Source of the DNA: Pontibacter aydingkolensis
GTDB lineage: Bacteria; Bacteroidota; Bacteroidia; Cytophagales; Hymenobacteraceae
Assembly (NCBI RefSeq): GCF_019443125.1
Contig: NZ_JAHYXK010000010.1
Location: forward strand, 120,260-184,259
Direction: 5' to 3'
Length of the DNA stretch: 64,000 nt
The translations under genes and the position numbers were made by a program. The notes under the pieces are model-generated. The model saw only the letters and a program-made list of their open reading frames with translations. It was not told where the DNA came from and made no database searches. Each line of letters begins with the position of its first letter. Positions within the stretch are counted from its first letter, which is position 1. Below, one piece after another: positions 44,550 through 53,328 of this stretch.

Positions 44550-44643
44550 AGGTTATACTTTTAAACTGGTAAACTCAATTGGTGAGGTTTACGGTTTACA
44601 AAAATATAAATATGAGCTTTGTAAAATATTTATACCTTTTAAC

Positions 44644-44673
44644 TTGACTTTACGTAAAGCAGTATTAACTTTG
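44644..44673 (+). promoter_or_regulatory. Promoter of the membrane-protein cluster (TTG-N19-TAACTTTG)
   Basis: TTG at 44644-44646 and TAACTTTG at 44666-44673 fit the Bacteroidota -33/-7 pattern with a 19-base spacer, 20 bases ahead of the ATG at 44693. The palindromic operator overlaps the -7 box. Confidence 0.7.
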
Positions 44674-44684
44674 AAATTCAAAGT
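44668..44684. promoter_or_regulatory. Operator 1: palindrome ACTTTGAAATTCAAAGT
   Basis: A perfect 8+1+8 palindrome on the -7 box, so a bound protein would block the promoter. The same sequence with one change, plus the following ACTTTAACA, recurs at 45651-45667 in front of the second part of the cluster. The HTH_34 regulator encoded between the two sites is the obvious candidate binder. Confidence 0.75.
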
Positions 44685-44692
44685 ACTTTAAC

Positions 44693-45316
44693 ATGAACCA
44701 ACAGCAAGACCAGTTAGCAGACCTGCACGAGATCCGTAAGATCATGGATCGCTCTTCCCGGTTTATTTCGCTTAGCGGACTTTCAGGAGTGGCAGCCGGT
44801 GTATCGGCTCTTTTAGGGGCAGCTGTTGTAAAGTGGTACCTGGTTTCGCACAATATAAACTATAACCAATCGCTGGGCCTTAACCTTACCCGGGATGCTA
44901 TTCTCTTTTTGGTTGCGGTAGCGGGCCTTGTGTTTATACTTGCCTTTTGCTCGGCTACATACTTTACCGCTCGCAACGCCAAAAAGAACAGCTACCGGGT
45001 TTGGGACAGCAAAACCGAACGGATGCTTGTTAACCTGTTTATACCCCTGGCAGCCGGCGGAGCTTTTTGTGCCATACTTGTTTACCACGACCTGCTGTAC
45101 CTGGTGGCCCCTGTGATGCTGATTTTTTATGGATGCGCTTTGTTAAATGCAAGTAAGTATACCTTAAGCGACATCCGTTACCTGGGAATACTTGAGATTA
45201 TACTTGGTTTGGTGGCCAGCTTTTTCGTGGGTTATGGGTTACTTGCCTGGACGGTGGGGTTTGGTGTACTGCACATAGTATATGGTGTGTTGGTGTATTA
45301 TAAGTACGAACGCTAG
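44693..45316 (+). CDS. Integral membrane protein, first gene of HTH_34-regulated cluster
   Basis: A 207-residue protein. A hydrophilic N-terminus (QDQLADLHEIRKIMDRSSRF) leads into about six membrane helices (around 25-50, 68-90, 110-130, 134-152, 163-182, 184-203). The start resembles a conserved Bacteroidota family always paired with a small winged-helix regulator; I know no function. The regulator gene starts seven bases after its stop. An operator covers its promoter. Confidence 0.8.
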   Translation: MNQQQDQLADLHEIRKIMDRSSRFISLSGLSGVAAGVSALLGAAVVKWYLVSHNINYNQSLGLNLTRDAILFLVAVAGLVFILAFCSATYFTARNAKKNSYRVWDSKTERMLVNLFIPLAAGGAFCAILVYHDLLYLVAPVMLIFYGCALLNASKYTLSDIRYLGILEIILGLVASFFVGYGLLAWTVGFGVLHIVYGVLVYYKYER

Positions 45317-45323
45317 CAGACCC

Positions 45324-45632
45324 GTGAAAGATTATCTTGAAAATATAAATAAGGCCTTTGAAAGCAGGGCACGGCTGGGCATTATGTCGGTACTAATGGT
45401 GGATGATAAGGTAGACTTTAACACCCTGAAAGAAACCTTGCAGCTAACAGACGGTAACCTTGCCAGCCACCTGCGTGCACTGGAAGAGGCAAAATACCTG
45501 CGCGTGGAAAAGCAGTTTGTTGGCCGTAAACCAAACACTACCTACCATGCCACCGACGAAGGCCGCGAAGCTTTCACGAGCCACTTAGATGCACTGGAAC
45601 AACTTATTTTAAACAACAGGAAAGACACCTGA
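45324..45632 (+). CDS. HTH_34 winged-helix transcriptional regulator
   Basis: A 102-residue protein starting with GTG (MKDYLENINKAFESRARLGIM); an ATG at 45282 would overlap the previous gene and add unlike residues. FNTLKETLQLTDGNLASHLRALEEAKYLRVEKQFVGRKPNTTYHATDEGREAF is a textbook winged helix of the PF13601 type (MarR/ArsR-like, no metal-binding Cys). Dimeric repressors of this type bind short palindromes. Two near-identical palindromes bracket it (44668-44684 and 45651-45667), so it probably represses its own operon and the following genes. Confidence 0.88.
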   Translation: MKDYLENINKAFESRARLGIMSVLMVDDKVDFNTLKETLQLTDGNLASHLRALEEAKYLRVEKQFVGRKPNTTYHATDEGREAFTSHLDALEQLILNNRKDT

Positions 45633-45650
45633 TATTTTTTTTGCAGCTAC

Positions 45651-45667
45651 ACTTTGTAATTCAAAGT
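45651..45667. promoter_or_regulatory. Operator 2: ACTTTGTAATTCAAAGT
   Basis: Differs from operator 1 at one base, and the next nine bases (ACTTTAACA) are the same in both. It lies 46 bases before the ATG at 45714. A TAcacTTTG string overlaps it and may be an off-spaced -7 box. Confidence 0.7.
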
Positions 45668-45713
45668 ACTTTAACACCAAAGTATAAAATAGTACGCTAA
45701 ACATATAAAGCTC

Positions 45714-46043
45714 ATGACTGAACAAGACCAACTCCGAAAACCGCTACCACCGGCTCCACTTGGCCAGCATGCTTTGCAAGGGTCAAGTTTAGCTTTGCTA
45801 CTGGTTATTATCTTTCTGCTGCCAGGTGGCGAACCTAACGCTGGTGCCCCCAAATTCTGGTGGCTGCTGCCTGTTACACTTGCTCCTGCGGCTGGTGCGC
45901 TTGGTGGTGCTTTTTATTATATGCTGGCCTTGTTCTGCTATAAAGGTGGCTGGAATACTACCTTCCCTAATATCCTGAGTTTACTTGTCTATATTTTGCT
46001 GGTGGCCATAAGTTTTGCACTAAGCATGAATGGCCCTGACTAA
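45714..46043 (+). CDS. Small membrane protein, paralogue A1
   Basis: A 109-residue protein with about three membrane helices (around 26-41, 48-70, 84-104). GGEPNAGAPKFWWLLPVTLAPAAGALGGAFYY shows the GGEP, WW and PAAGALGG features shared with the next gene, so the two are tandem paralogues. Function unknown; probably under operator 2. Confidence 0.78.
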   Translation: MTEQDQLRKPLPPAPLGQHALQGSSLALLLVIIFLLPGGEPNAGAPKFWWLLPVTLAPAAGALGGAFYYMLALFCYKGGWNTTFPNILSLLVYILLVAISFALSMNGPD

Positions 46044-46096
46044 GGGAGATAAACACTTCACTACCATTTAAATCCACAACTATTACTACTACTAGC

Positions 46097-46435
46097 ATGG
46101 CACTAAGAAACGATTCACAACACCGTCCGATACATGGAGCATCAGTTGGCAAACGCATGCTGCAGGGTGCTATAATTGGCCTTATACTTATCTCATTTTT
46201 CCTGGTGGGAGCCGGAGAGCCAGACCCATCCTGGCTAAAACTTTGGTGGATAAAACCGCTGCTTGTGGTTCCGGCAGCCGGCGCATTAGGAGGACTATTC
46301 TATTACAACATGGATCATCTTCGCGCACAGGGCGGCTGGAGAACGGCACTGGCTTATAGCATCAGCCTGGTTGTATTCCTTGTTATATTGTGGCTGGGCA
46401 CTGTACTGGGGCTAAACGGCACCATGTGGGATTAA
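46097..46435 (+). CDS. Small membrane protein, paralogue A2
   Basis: A 112-residue protein similar to the preceding gene product: GxML-QGAIIGLIL, GAGEPDPSWLKLWWIKPLLVVPAAGALGGLFYY and GGWRTALAYSISLVV. About three membrane helices. The N-terminal half is more basic (ALRNDSQHRPIHG). The pair arose by tandem duplication. Function unknown. Confidence 0.78.
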   Translation: MALRNDSQHRPIHGASVGKRMLQGAIIGLILISFFLVGAGEPDPSWLKLWWIKPLLVVPAAGALGGLFYYNMDHLRAQGGWRTALAYSISLVVFLVILWLGTVLGLNGTMWD

Positions 46436-46489
46436 ATGCCAAAATGATCAGTATCTGATTATTAACAATAAAATTTAAAGTATAAAATA

Positions 46490-46819
46490 ATGGAAAACGA
46501 AAAAAGATATAAGGAAGATGTAGCTGTAAATGACGGCGATATGGCCCTGAACATCATCAGCTGGCTGTTCGGTATAATTGCTTTTGCAATTGGTGTAGTA
46601 AACACATTTTGGGGAAACGATCCTGGGTTCGGGATATTTATACTTCTGCTCTCCTTCGTTTACTTTCTTCCGGTAAACGACATCCTCAGGAAAATAGCCG
46701 GCTTCACAATTCCTAAGCTGCGCCTGCTAAAAATTCTTCTGGGCATCTTTATTATCTGGGCGGCAATGGGCGTCGGTGAACTGTTCGACAAGATAGAACT
46801 TATGATGAATAGCTTTTAA
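46490..46819 (+). CDS. Small membrane protein, paralogue B1
   Basis: A 109-residue protein with about three helices. WLFGIIAFAIGVVNTFW, PGFGIFILLLSFVYFLPVNDILRK and GVGELFDKI align with the gene at 47229, its paralogue. An acidic N-terminus faces the cytoplasm or periplasm. Function unknown. Confidence 0.78.
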   Translation: MENEKRYKEDVAVNDGDMALNIISWLFGIIAFAIGVVNTFWGNDPGFGIFILLLSFVYFLPVNDILRKIAGFTIPKLRLLKILLGIFIIWAAMGVGELFDKIELMMNSF

Positions 46820-46863
46820 ACAACTAACGATCAATTATATACAAAAATTTATACCTTATTATT

Positions 46864-47154
46864 ATGGTAACGCAAAACAAAAGACTTACCGGTATTGTGC
46901 TCGGAGTAGCATTTTTACTATCCATTCCTTTAATAGCCATGCAGTTTACAGATGAAGTAGACTGGGAACTGGCAGATTTCGTGATCATGGGTATTCTGTT
47001 GCTCGGCACCGGGCTCCTCTGTGAACTTGTCATGCGAAAGGTCACGAATTGGAATTACAGGATCGGCCTGATTGCAGTTTTACTTTTCGTGCTATTCCTG
47101 ATGTGGGCAGAACTGGCAGTCGGCATTTTCGGGACACCTTTTGCCGGAAGTTAG
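46864..47154 (+). CDS. Small membrane protein of unknown function
   Basis: A 96-residue protein with three hydrophobic helices (around 8-26, 39-55, 66-88): VLGVAFLLSIPLIAMQF, then DFVIMGILLLGTGLLCELVMRKV, then IGLIAVLLFVLFLMWAELAVGIFG. This three-helix layout recurs as a small conserved protein in Bacteroidota. It sits between paralogues B1 and B2. Confidence 0.75.
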   Translation: MVTQNKRLTGIVLGVAFLLSIPLIAMQFTDEVDWELADFVIMGILLLGTGLLCELVMRKVTNWNYRIGLIAVLLFVLFLMWAELAVGIFGTPFAGS

Positions 47155-47228
47155 GCAGTAACACATAATATACATTGGAGCCAGGAGGCTTGCACAAAAG
47201 TATAACCAACATTTAAAAGCAAATAATA

Positions 47229-47519
47229 ATGGGAAATAACACAGCAATGGAAAACAGGCTGGATATCTGGAGTATAAGCGGCTGGCTATTTGGAATAGTT
47301 ATGCTTATAGTGGGCCTGCTAAATATGTTTCTGGTACACCTGGTGCCGGGTATAGCCTACCTCCTGCTCTCTTTAATTTATTTACCGCCTGCTAATGCCT
47401 ATTTCAGGAAAAAGACTGGTTTCCCGATACCGCTTGCAGTAAAGCTTATCCTGGGTGTAGCTATTTTCTTTTTCACATTAGGGGTGAGTGACCTTGGCGA
47501 TATGATTGACAAGCTGTAA
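47229..47519 (+). CDS. Small membrane protein, paralogue B2
   Basis: A 96-residue paralogue of the 46490 gene: SGWLFGIVMLIVGLLNMFL, PGIAYLLLSLIYLPPANAYFRKKTGFPIP and GVSDLGDMIDKL match its order of helices. About three membrane helices. Function unknown. Confidence 0.78.
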   Translation: MGNNTAMENRLDIWSISGWLFGIVMLIVGLLNMFLVHLVPGIAYLLLSLIYLPPANAYFRKKTGFPIPLAVKLILGVAIFFFTLGVSDLGDMIDKL

Positions 47520-47609
47520 AACTAGCGGAGATAATAACGCCAGAGTTGGGTAAATACCAGTCAGTAAAAAGGTAAGCAGTATACTTTCTTCAGATAAAAC
47601 AGATCAGCC

Positions 47610-48854
47610 ATGAAAGATGAAATATTAACACATTTAAATAACCCCGGACAACTCGAAAAGCTGTACCGCAGTAACAAAGCACCTTTTAAGCGGGAGTTTA
47701 GTACACTGTACCCGGAGCTTAAAGGAAACGCACTCGCTGATTTCTGGAATGAAAGACTATATTACGAAAGTGACGAAATTAACTGGGGCACCGGCAGAGA
47801 GATATTGCTTTTGATAATAACTGCCCTAATCGCAGGCACTATTGCCAAAATACCAGCTATGTTCCAGATAGACGCTGAGTTCTTTTACCCCAGAAACATC
47901 GGCTTTATTTTTCTGCCACTCTTAATGGCATACTTTGCCTGGAAAAATAACCTGCAACTGAAGTATATCGCTGTAATATACGGGGTGATTCTCGTCTCGC
48001 TTATCTACATCAATGCCCTCCCTGTCTCCACCACAAGCGACACACTCATACTTGCCTGTATCCATCTGCCTTTGCTGCTGTGGGTGTTACTAGGCGCTGC
48101 ATTTGTGGGCAATAACCTTCAGGACCAGAACAAACGCCTTGATTACTTACGATACAACGGCGACCTGATCGTGATGACAACGCTTATCCTGATTGCAGGC
48201 GGCATCATGACCGGGCTCACGATTGGCCTTTTTTCACTGATAGGATTTCAGATAGAGCAGTTTTACTTTGAGTATGTGGCTATTTTTGGACTGGCAGCAG
48301 CGCCTATCGTTGGCACTTACCTCACACAAACCAATCCGCAGCTGGTAAATAAAGTATCGCCGGTAATAGCCAAAATCTTCAGTCCGCTGGTTTTAATAAT
48401 GCTTGTAATTTATCTGTTTGCCATACTTTACTCCGGCAAAGATCCTTACAACGATCGTGAATTCCTGATCATCTTTAATCTACTGCTGATCGGGGTTATG
48501 GCCATCATTTTCTTTTCGGTGGCAGAAAGCTCTAAAACTAAGGAAAGCACCACTGCTAACTGGGTTCTTCTCCTTTTATCTGCGGTAACGATAATTGTAA
48601 ATGGTATTGCGCTGTCGGCCATCCTGTTCAGGATTGCAGAATGGGGCATTACCCCAAACAGGCTGGCTGTGCTGGGCGGCAATATACTGATACTTGTAAA
48701 CCTTGTGCTGGTAACTGTTGAGCTGTTCAGGTCGGTAACGGGAAAGTCCGAAACAACTAATGTGGGGAGCTCCATTGCCAGGTTCCTGCCCATCTACTTT
48801 ATCTGGACTGTTATTGTCGTGTTTCTGTTTCCGGTGCTTTTAGGGTTTAAGTAG
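47610..48854 (+). CDS. DUF4153-like polytopic membrane protein
   Basis: A 414-residue protein with a hydrophilic N-terminus (about 1-55) and about ten to eleven membrane helices. Near the C-terminus, FRIAEWGITPNRLAVLGGNILILVNL carries the GITPNR signature I associate with DUF4153/DUF4173 proteins. It ends the cluster, followed by a terminator. Such proteins are unstudied; membrane stress or transport roles are guesses. Co-direction and shared small-membrane neighbours suggest one functional unit. Confidence 0.78.
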   Translation: MKDEILTHLNNPGQLEKLYRSNKAPFKREFSTLYPELKGNALADFWNERLYYESDEINWGTGREILLLIITALIAGTIAKIPAMFQIDAEFFYPRNIGFIFLPLLMAYFAWKNNLQLKYIAVIYGVILVSLIYINALPVSTTSDTLILACIHLPLLLWVLLGAAFVGNNLQDQNKRLDYLRYNGDLIVMTTLILIAGGIMTGLTIGLFSLIGFQIEQFYFEYVAIFGLAAAPIVGTYLTQTNPQLVNKVSPVIAKIFSPLVLIMLVIYLFAILYSGKDPYNDREFLIIFNLLLIGVMAIIFFSVAESSKTKESTTANWVLLLLSAVTIIVNGIALSAILFRIAEWGITPNRLAVLGGNILILVNLVLVTVELFRSVTGKSETTNVGSSIARFLPIYFIWTVIVVFLFPVLLGFK

Positions 48855-48910
48855 ATTGTATAGCCACTCGTATAGTATAAATTAATTTCTCAGAGAAATC
48901 GAGAAAACAA

Positions 48911-48945
48911 AAAAAGGCGCTACTGTGGCAGCGCCTTTTTATAAT
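48911..48945. terminator. Bidirectional intrinsic terminator
   Basis: AAAAAGGCGCT (48911-48921) pairs with AGCGCCTTTTT (48930-48940) over an eight-base loop; it closes the membrane cluster and the convergent HPF gene. Confidence 0.92.
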
Positions 48946-48953
48946 TTAGCAGT

Positions 48954-49259
48954 TTAGCGTTTTTGCAGTTGCTTTGCCAGTTTATCTTCTACGTTCTTCA
49001 GTTGCTCATACCAGTTGCCTCCCTGGTCTTCTGCGAATACATCATTGCCGGGTATGCCAACACGCATACTTATTTTCTTGGAGTCTGTGGCCTGGTTCGC
49101 TTCCTCTTTAAAGTATACATCCACCGAGTCTATCTTTTTGGAGTGCCGGCGAAGCTTATCTATCGTGCTGCGTACATGCTGCTGTAAATCTTCAGAAATG
49201 GTAATATCCACGGCCTGCACATCAAGCCGGATGCCTTCATAGTTCTCTGTATAGTTCAT
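48954..49259 (-). CDS. hpf: Ribosome hibernation/HPF-RaiA family protein
   Basis: A 101-residue short-form protein: VQAVDITISEDLQQHVRSTIDKLRRHSKKIDSVDVYFK is the S30AE fold. Short HPF/RaiA proteins bind the 30S decoding region during starvation and stabilise inactive ribosomes. It is monocistronic, consistent with stress-linked expression. Confidence 0.92.
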   Translation of the reverse strand: MNYTENYEGIRLDVQAVDITISEDLQQHVRSTIDKLRRHSKKIDSVDVYFKEEANQATDSKKISMRVGIPGNDVFAEDQGGNWYEQLKNVEDKLAKQLQKR

Positions 49260-49529
49260 AAATTTTTGTAGTTAGTATTTAATGTTATAGAAGCCCATGG
49301 CGCAATAACCTGCGGAGCCTCTTCTTACAGTATTGCCATATTAACGTAAGGTGCTCCCTTTTGTTAAAGAGAGCTCTTTTTATACAGCAGAAAAATGGTA
49401 AAGTATGATGAAGTACCGATTTGCTACAAACAAAGCGTTTCATGTGGTCAAAAAAACAGGCGTTGTACCAAACCCGAACCTGTTTACTTATCGTTAAAAC
49501 AGAAAGATAAACCTTAAAGTTGAAGGCCT

Positions 49530-50249
49530 ATGAACACCCTCCCCATCAACTGGCTAACAGAAGGACTAATAGATTTTGAGTATAAAAAATACCTGCTGCT
49601 GGCCTACCTGCAGGCAGCTAAAGAAGAATTCGGGCAGCAGCGCCTGTACCCCGTATTTTCTGACCTGATCATGCATTACCGCAACCTGCTGCAGGTTAAA
49701 GAGCACAAAAAACTGGTGTACGAGTCATTTCCGCAGCGCATCAGCCGCGCCGATTTTGAGAAACTGGAGCTGGTGTATGAGAAGATTGTAGCAGATGATG
49801 AGACGATGCAGCAGATCGAGGAGATCATCCAATACGCTTCCCCACTCTTTGGCGAGGCAGTGGAATCGGGAAAGGAACTGTACGATTTTGTAGAGCGCCA
49901 CCTCGAGATAAGCCCCGTGGGTATTACGCCTATTTACCACAACGAAGGCTATCTTTTTCTGGAGGCCTTTCCGGGCAAGGAGACACAAGTATACATGTAC
50001 CGCATTACCGTTTTTGAGAACACCTACGAAAAGTACCGCGGCATAAATACACAGCATTTGCAAACAGTACGGCGAGGGCTGGCTATTACACATGAGAATT
50101 TGAAAGTGAGGCTTTTACGCGAGCGCCAGGAGTTGCCCAACCCTGCTACATTTGCCATCGTTTCAAAAATCCCGGTGCCCCTGGAGCATTCGCTGCTTCC
50201 TATTGCCAAACGCTCGCTGGTAAAGTATGTGGCACAATTGGCTGCTTAA
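49530..50249 (+). CDS. Conserved hypothetical protein
   Basis: A 239-residue soluble protein, MNTLPINWLTEGLIDFEYKKYLLLAYLQAAKEEFGQ at the start. It reads as mostly helical in the first 120 residues (FEYKKYLLLAYLQAAK, LIMHYRNLLQVKEHKKLVYESFP, FEKLELVYEKIVAD) and mixed afterwards (VGITPIYHNEGYLFLE, QVYMYRITVFE). I know of no domain. It has no signal peptide. The same kind of N-terminus recurs in Bacteroidota hypothetical proteins (from memory), suggesting an old but uncharacterised family. Confidence 0.7.
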   Translation: MNTLPINWLTEGLIDFEYKKYLLLAYLQAAKEEFGQQRLYPVFSDLIMHYRNLLQVKEHKKLVYESFPQRISRADFEKLELVYEKIVADDETMQQIEEIIQYASPLFGEAVESGKELYDFVERHLEISPVGITPIYHNEGYLFLEAFPGKETQVYMYRITVFENTYEKYRGINTQHLQTVRRGLAITHENLKVRLLRERQELPNPATFAIVSKIPVPLEHSLLPIAKRSLVKYVAQLAA

Positions 50250-50701
50250 ATTATACTTACTTTACCCCATCTTAATGCCAGAGCTTAACAGCTCTGGTAA
50301 AATATACCCATGGCGCGAGCGGCAATGCCTTGTCCTGTTTTATATCTTCTCTGTAAATGTATCTCCTGCAGCTACTAATCGTCCCTCTCAAGAGCAGGGC
50401 CGTTTCATTCTCTTATTTCGCCTTTCGCTGGCGCGGGTTTGCAATCTGGAAATCAGACTGATTGCCCTTCCTTCTTCCCCTTCATTGCACCAAAGTAAAC
50501 CGATCAAAGCCCGAAATAATTCTACCAACTGCTCATCGGTTACTTATGCCTATTTATATAGAATTAATATGTGCTGGTATATTCTGTTTTAACAGGTCAT
50601 AAAAGCAGATTTACTTTGTGTAAAGAGGCGATAAAACTGCTTGTACTTAAATATGAATAAGACAGAAATACTATCTGCAAATTTCTTTTCCTTTTAAAAC
50701 T
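50250..50701. other. Gene-free stretch upstream of the TonB-family receptor
   Basis: About 450 bases with no convincing ORF. It should contain the receptor promoter; an AT-rich stretch at about 50540-50695 is the likely place. No repeat family from the window is visible. Confidence 0.45.
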
Positions 50702-53245
50702 ATGAAGAAGCACCTATTACTATTATTGCTTGGCCTTAGCACCGCACCTGCTTTTGCGCAGGCACCGGCTAGCCAGCAGGCACGCCCGGCACAACAGCAA
50801 TCGGCTGCCGTGCCTGGCACTACAGCACCAAAAGGCAACGCCAAAATCAGCGGTGTAATTCTGGATGCTGAAACCGGCAAACCTGTTGAGTTTGCTACCG
50901 TGGCACTTATTAGCGTAGCTACCGGTAAGCCCATAGACGGTACCATGGCCGACGATAAAGGCAGGTTCTCCATTACCAAAGTGGCGGCAGGCCAGTATAA
51001 ACTGAACGTGTCGTTTCTGGGCTATAAGCTGCAGACCATTGAAAATGTAACAGTAAATTCCGACAATGCCGACCTGAACATAGGCACTGTGTCTCTTGCA
51101 TCGGATGCAAAGCGCCTGAGCGAAGTGGTTATTACTGGCGAGAAGCCTTTGGTTGAAGAAAAAATTGACCGCACCGTTTACAACGCAGAAAAAGACATAA
51201 CCAATGCAGGTGGCAATGCAGCCGATGTGCTACAGAAAGTACCGTCGCTGTCGCTGGATAACGATGGTAACGTGCAGCTGCGCGGCAGCTCTAACGTACG
51301 CGTACTTATCAACAACAAGCCATCGGCCATTATGGCAGGTAGTGTTGCCGACGCATTAAAGCAGATTCCTGCCGATCAGATAAAATCTGTTGAAGTGATC
51401 ACCAGCCCGTCTGCCAAGTATGACGCAGAAGGTACAGCAGGTATCATTAACATTATTACCAAGCGCGACGGTGGCCTGCAAGGTGTGACCGGCTCTGTGG
51501 CTGCAACTGCAGGCACACGAGGCAGCAATGGTAACGCCAGCCTGAACATACGCCGCGGCAAGCTTGGCATCAATGGCACGTTTGGTGGCAACATGTTCTA
51601 CAACAAAGGCAACATGACCAACGAATTTACTGGCTACGATGATCCTGCCACACCTATTGACGAGACGTCTTTCAACTTTCAGCGTGGTGAAACACGCCCA
51701 AGAGGTGCTTTCATGAATGGCGTATTAGGCTTTGAGTATGATTTCAATCCTAAAAACAGCTTGTCTGGTGGTATACGTACCAACGGCGGGCAGTTCCGTG
51801 TAACCAATGATCAGGAAGTTTATTCTAAGAATGCGTTCAGAACTGAAAGCTTCCTCAACGACATTGTAATGCGCAACCAGCGCATTGGCACAGACTATAA
51901 CCTGGACTTTACGCATTACTTTAAAAACCCTGGTCAGGAGCTGGCATTATTGTCTCTTTACTCAGTAACCAATACTGAGAACAGAATTAGCCAGGATTTC
52001 TATAATGAAGGCGAAGCACCTTATACTTTAAAGCGCAACTCGAATGATGGGGCCAACAAAGAGCTAACCTTCCAGGCTGATTACACGCATCCGTTTAAGA
52101 ATAAGACCAGCTTGGAGATAGGTGCCAAAACGATATTAAGAGATGTGGAAAGTGATGCCGTGTACCGCGATATGTTTATCAACAGGCCTGAAACCAGCAG
52201 AATTGACAACTTCTTTTACCAGCAGGATGTGTATGCCTCTTACATGACCTATGGCTTTGCCATAAAAAAGAAGCTTAACGTTAAACTGGGTGGCCGTTAT
52301 GAATTCACGGATATCAGTGCGGATCTAATCGGAAATGACAAAGACTACACCACAGACTATGATAACTTTATACCGAGTGTGGCGCTGTCTTACAGCCTGA
52401 AAAACAAGCATACGTTCAAAGCTAACTTTACCCAGCGTATACAGCGTCCTTCGATGTTCTTCCTGAACCCTTACCGCCAGGAGCAAACATCAAACACGTT
52501 TGTGCAGGGTAATGCAAATCTTGACGCCGAGTTAACAGATCTGTATGAATTAGGCTACAGCACCTTCTTCAAAACCACATCGATCAATGTTACCGGTTAT
52601 GTGCGCCATACGGATAATGCCATTGAGCCTATCGCCTCTATCATTACCGTTACGGATGACGACGGATCGCAGCGGGAAGCAACCTTGCTTACGTTCCAGA
52701 ACATCGCAACAAATAAAACATACGGCGTTAGCTTATTTGGTAACACTAAGCCAACCAATAACTGGACCATCGGCGGTAGCTCTAACATCTACTATGTGGA
52801 TTTGAACAGCATGTATAACAGCAACAGCGGCTGGATGTACAACATCAACGCTAACTCTTCTTATACTTTTGGCAAAGGCATTAGTGCCCAGTTTAACGGT
52901 GGCTTTAACTCTCAGCGAATTCAGCTGCTGGGCAGGTTTGCAGCCTTCTCTTACCATGGCCTGGCCATCAAAAAAGAATTGTTCAACAAGAAAGGTGGCA
53001 TAAGCTTAGGCCTGGATAACCCGTTCAGGGAGAGCATGCGCATGAAGAACGACGTAAAAGCACCTGCTACCAAGGTAAACCCACGCGCTTATGAGCAGCA
53101 CATGGTCATGAATAATTTTAACCGTGGTGTACGGGTTAGCTTTAACTACAGCTTCGGTAAAATGGACCAGCAAAAACCCCCGCGCCGTAAAAAATCAATC
53201 CGTAACGACGATGCCAAGCAAGGCGACGGAAACGGCGTAGGATAA
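50702..53245 (+). CDS. TonB-dependent-type outer membrane receptor with carboxypeptidase-like N-domain
   Basis: An 847-residue protein. A signal peptide (MKKHLLLLLLGLSTAPAFAQ) is followed by a Gln/Pro/Ala linker, a carboxypeptidase-regulatory-like beta domain (about 55-140: AKISGVILDAETGKPVEFATVAL), the plug (EVVITGEKPLVEEKIDRTVYNAEKDITN through DQIKSVEVITSPSAKYDAEGTAGIINIITK) and a 22-strand-type barrel (family OMP_b-brl_3). Such proteins import bulky nutrients or release peptides. No SusD partner is adjacent, so the substrate is unknown. Its C-terminal tail is basic (PPRRKKSIRNDDAKQGDGNG). Confidence 0.92.
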   Translation: MKKHLLLLLLGLSTAPAFAQAPASQQARPAQQQSAAVPGTTAPKGNAKISGVILDAETGKPVEFATVALISVATGKPIDGTMADDKGRFSITKVAAGQYKLNVSFLGYKLQTIENVTVNSDNADLNIGTVSLASDAKRLSEVVITGEKPLVEEKIDRTVYNAEKDITNAGGNAADVLQKVPSLSLDNDGNVQLRGSSNVRVLINNKPSAIMAGSVADALKQIPADQIKSVEVITSPSAKYDAEGTAGIINIITKRDGGLQGVTGSVAATAGTRGSNGNASLNIRRGKLGINGTFGGNMFYNKGNMTNEFTGYDDPATPIDETSFNFQRGETRPRGAFMNGVLGFEYDFNPKNSLSGGIRTNGGQFRVTNDQEVYSKNAFRTESFLNDIVMRNQRIGTDYNLDFTHYFKNPGQELALLSLYSVTNTENRISQDFYNEGEAPYTLKRNSNDGANKELTFQADYTHPFKNKTSLEIGAKTILRDVESDAVYRDMFINRPETSRIDNFFYQQDVYASYMTYGFAIKKKLNVKLGGRYEFTDISADLIGNDKDYTTDYDNFIPSVALSYSLKNKHTFKANFTQRIQRPSMFFLNPYRQEQTSNTFVQGNANLDAELTDLYELGYSTFFKTTSINVTGYVRHTDNAIEPIASIITVTDDDGSQREATLLTFQNIATNKTYGVSLFGNTKPTNNWTIGGSSNIYYVDLNSMYNSNSGWMYNINANSSYTFGKGISAQFNGGFNSQRIQLLGRFAAFSYHGLAIKKELFNKKGGISLGLDNPFRESMRMKNDVKAPATKVNPRAYEQHMVMNNFNRGVRVSFNYSFGKMDQQKPPRRKKSIRNDDAKQGDGNGVG

Positions 53246-53275
53246 CAATACAAACCACTACCTACTATCTACTAA

Positions 53276-53306
53276 AAAGCCTCTCCCATTTGGGAGAGGC
53301 TTTACT
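53276..53306. terminator. Bidirectional intrinsic terminator
   Basis: AAAGCCTCTCCCA (53276-53288) pairs perfectly with TGGGAGAGGCTTT (53291-53303); it separates the receptor and the convergent hybrid kinase. Confidence 0.9.
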
Positions 53307-53328
53307 TTTTACTTTAAATAAATAACAG

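Noticed and set aside
45282..45632. ATG start at 45282 for the HTH_34 regulator
   Set aside because: It would overlap the preceding gene by 35 bases and add residues unlike the family; the GTG at 45324 gives a clean MKDYLENI start.
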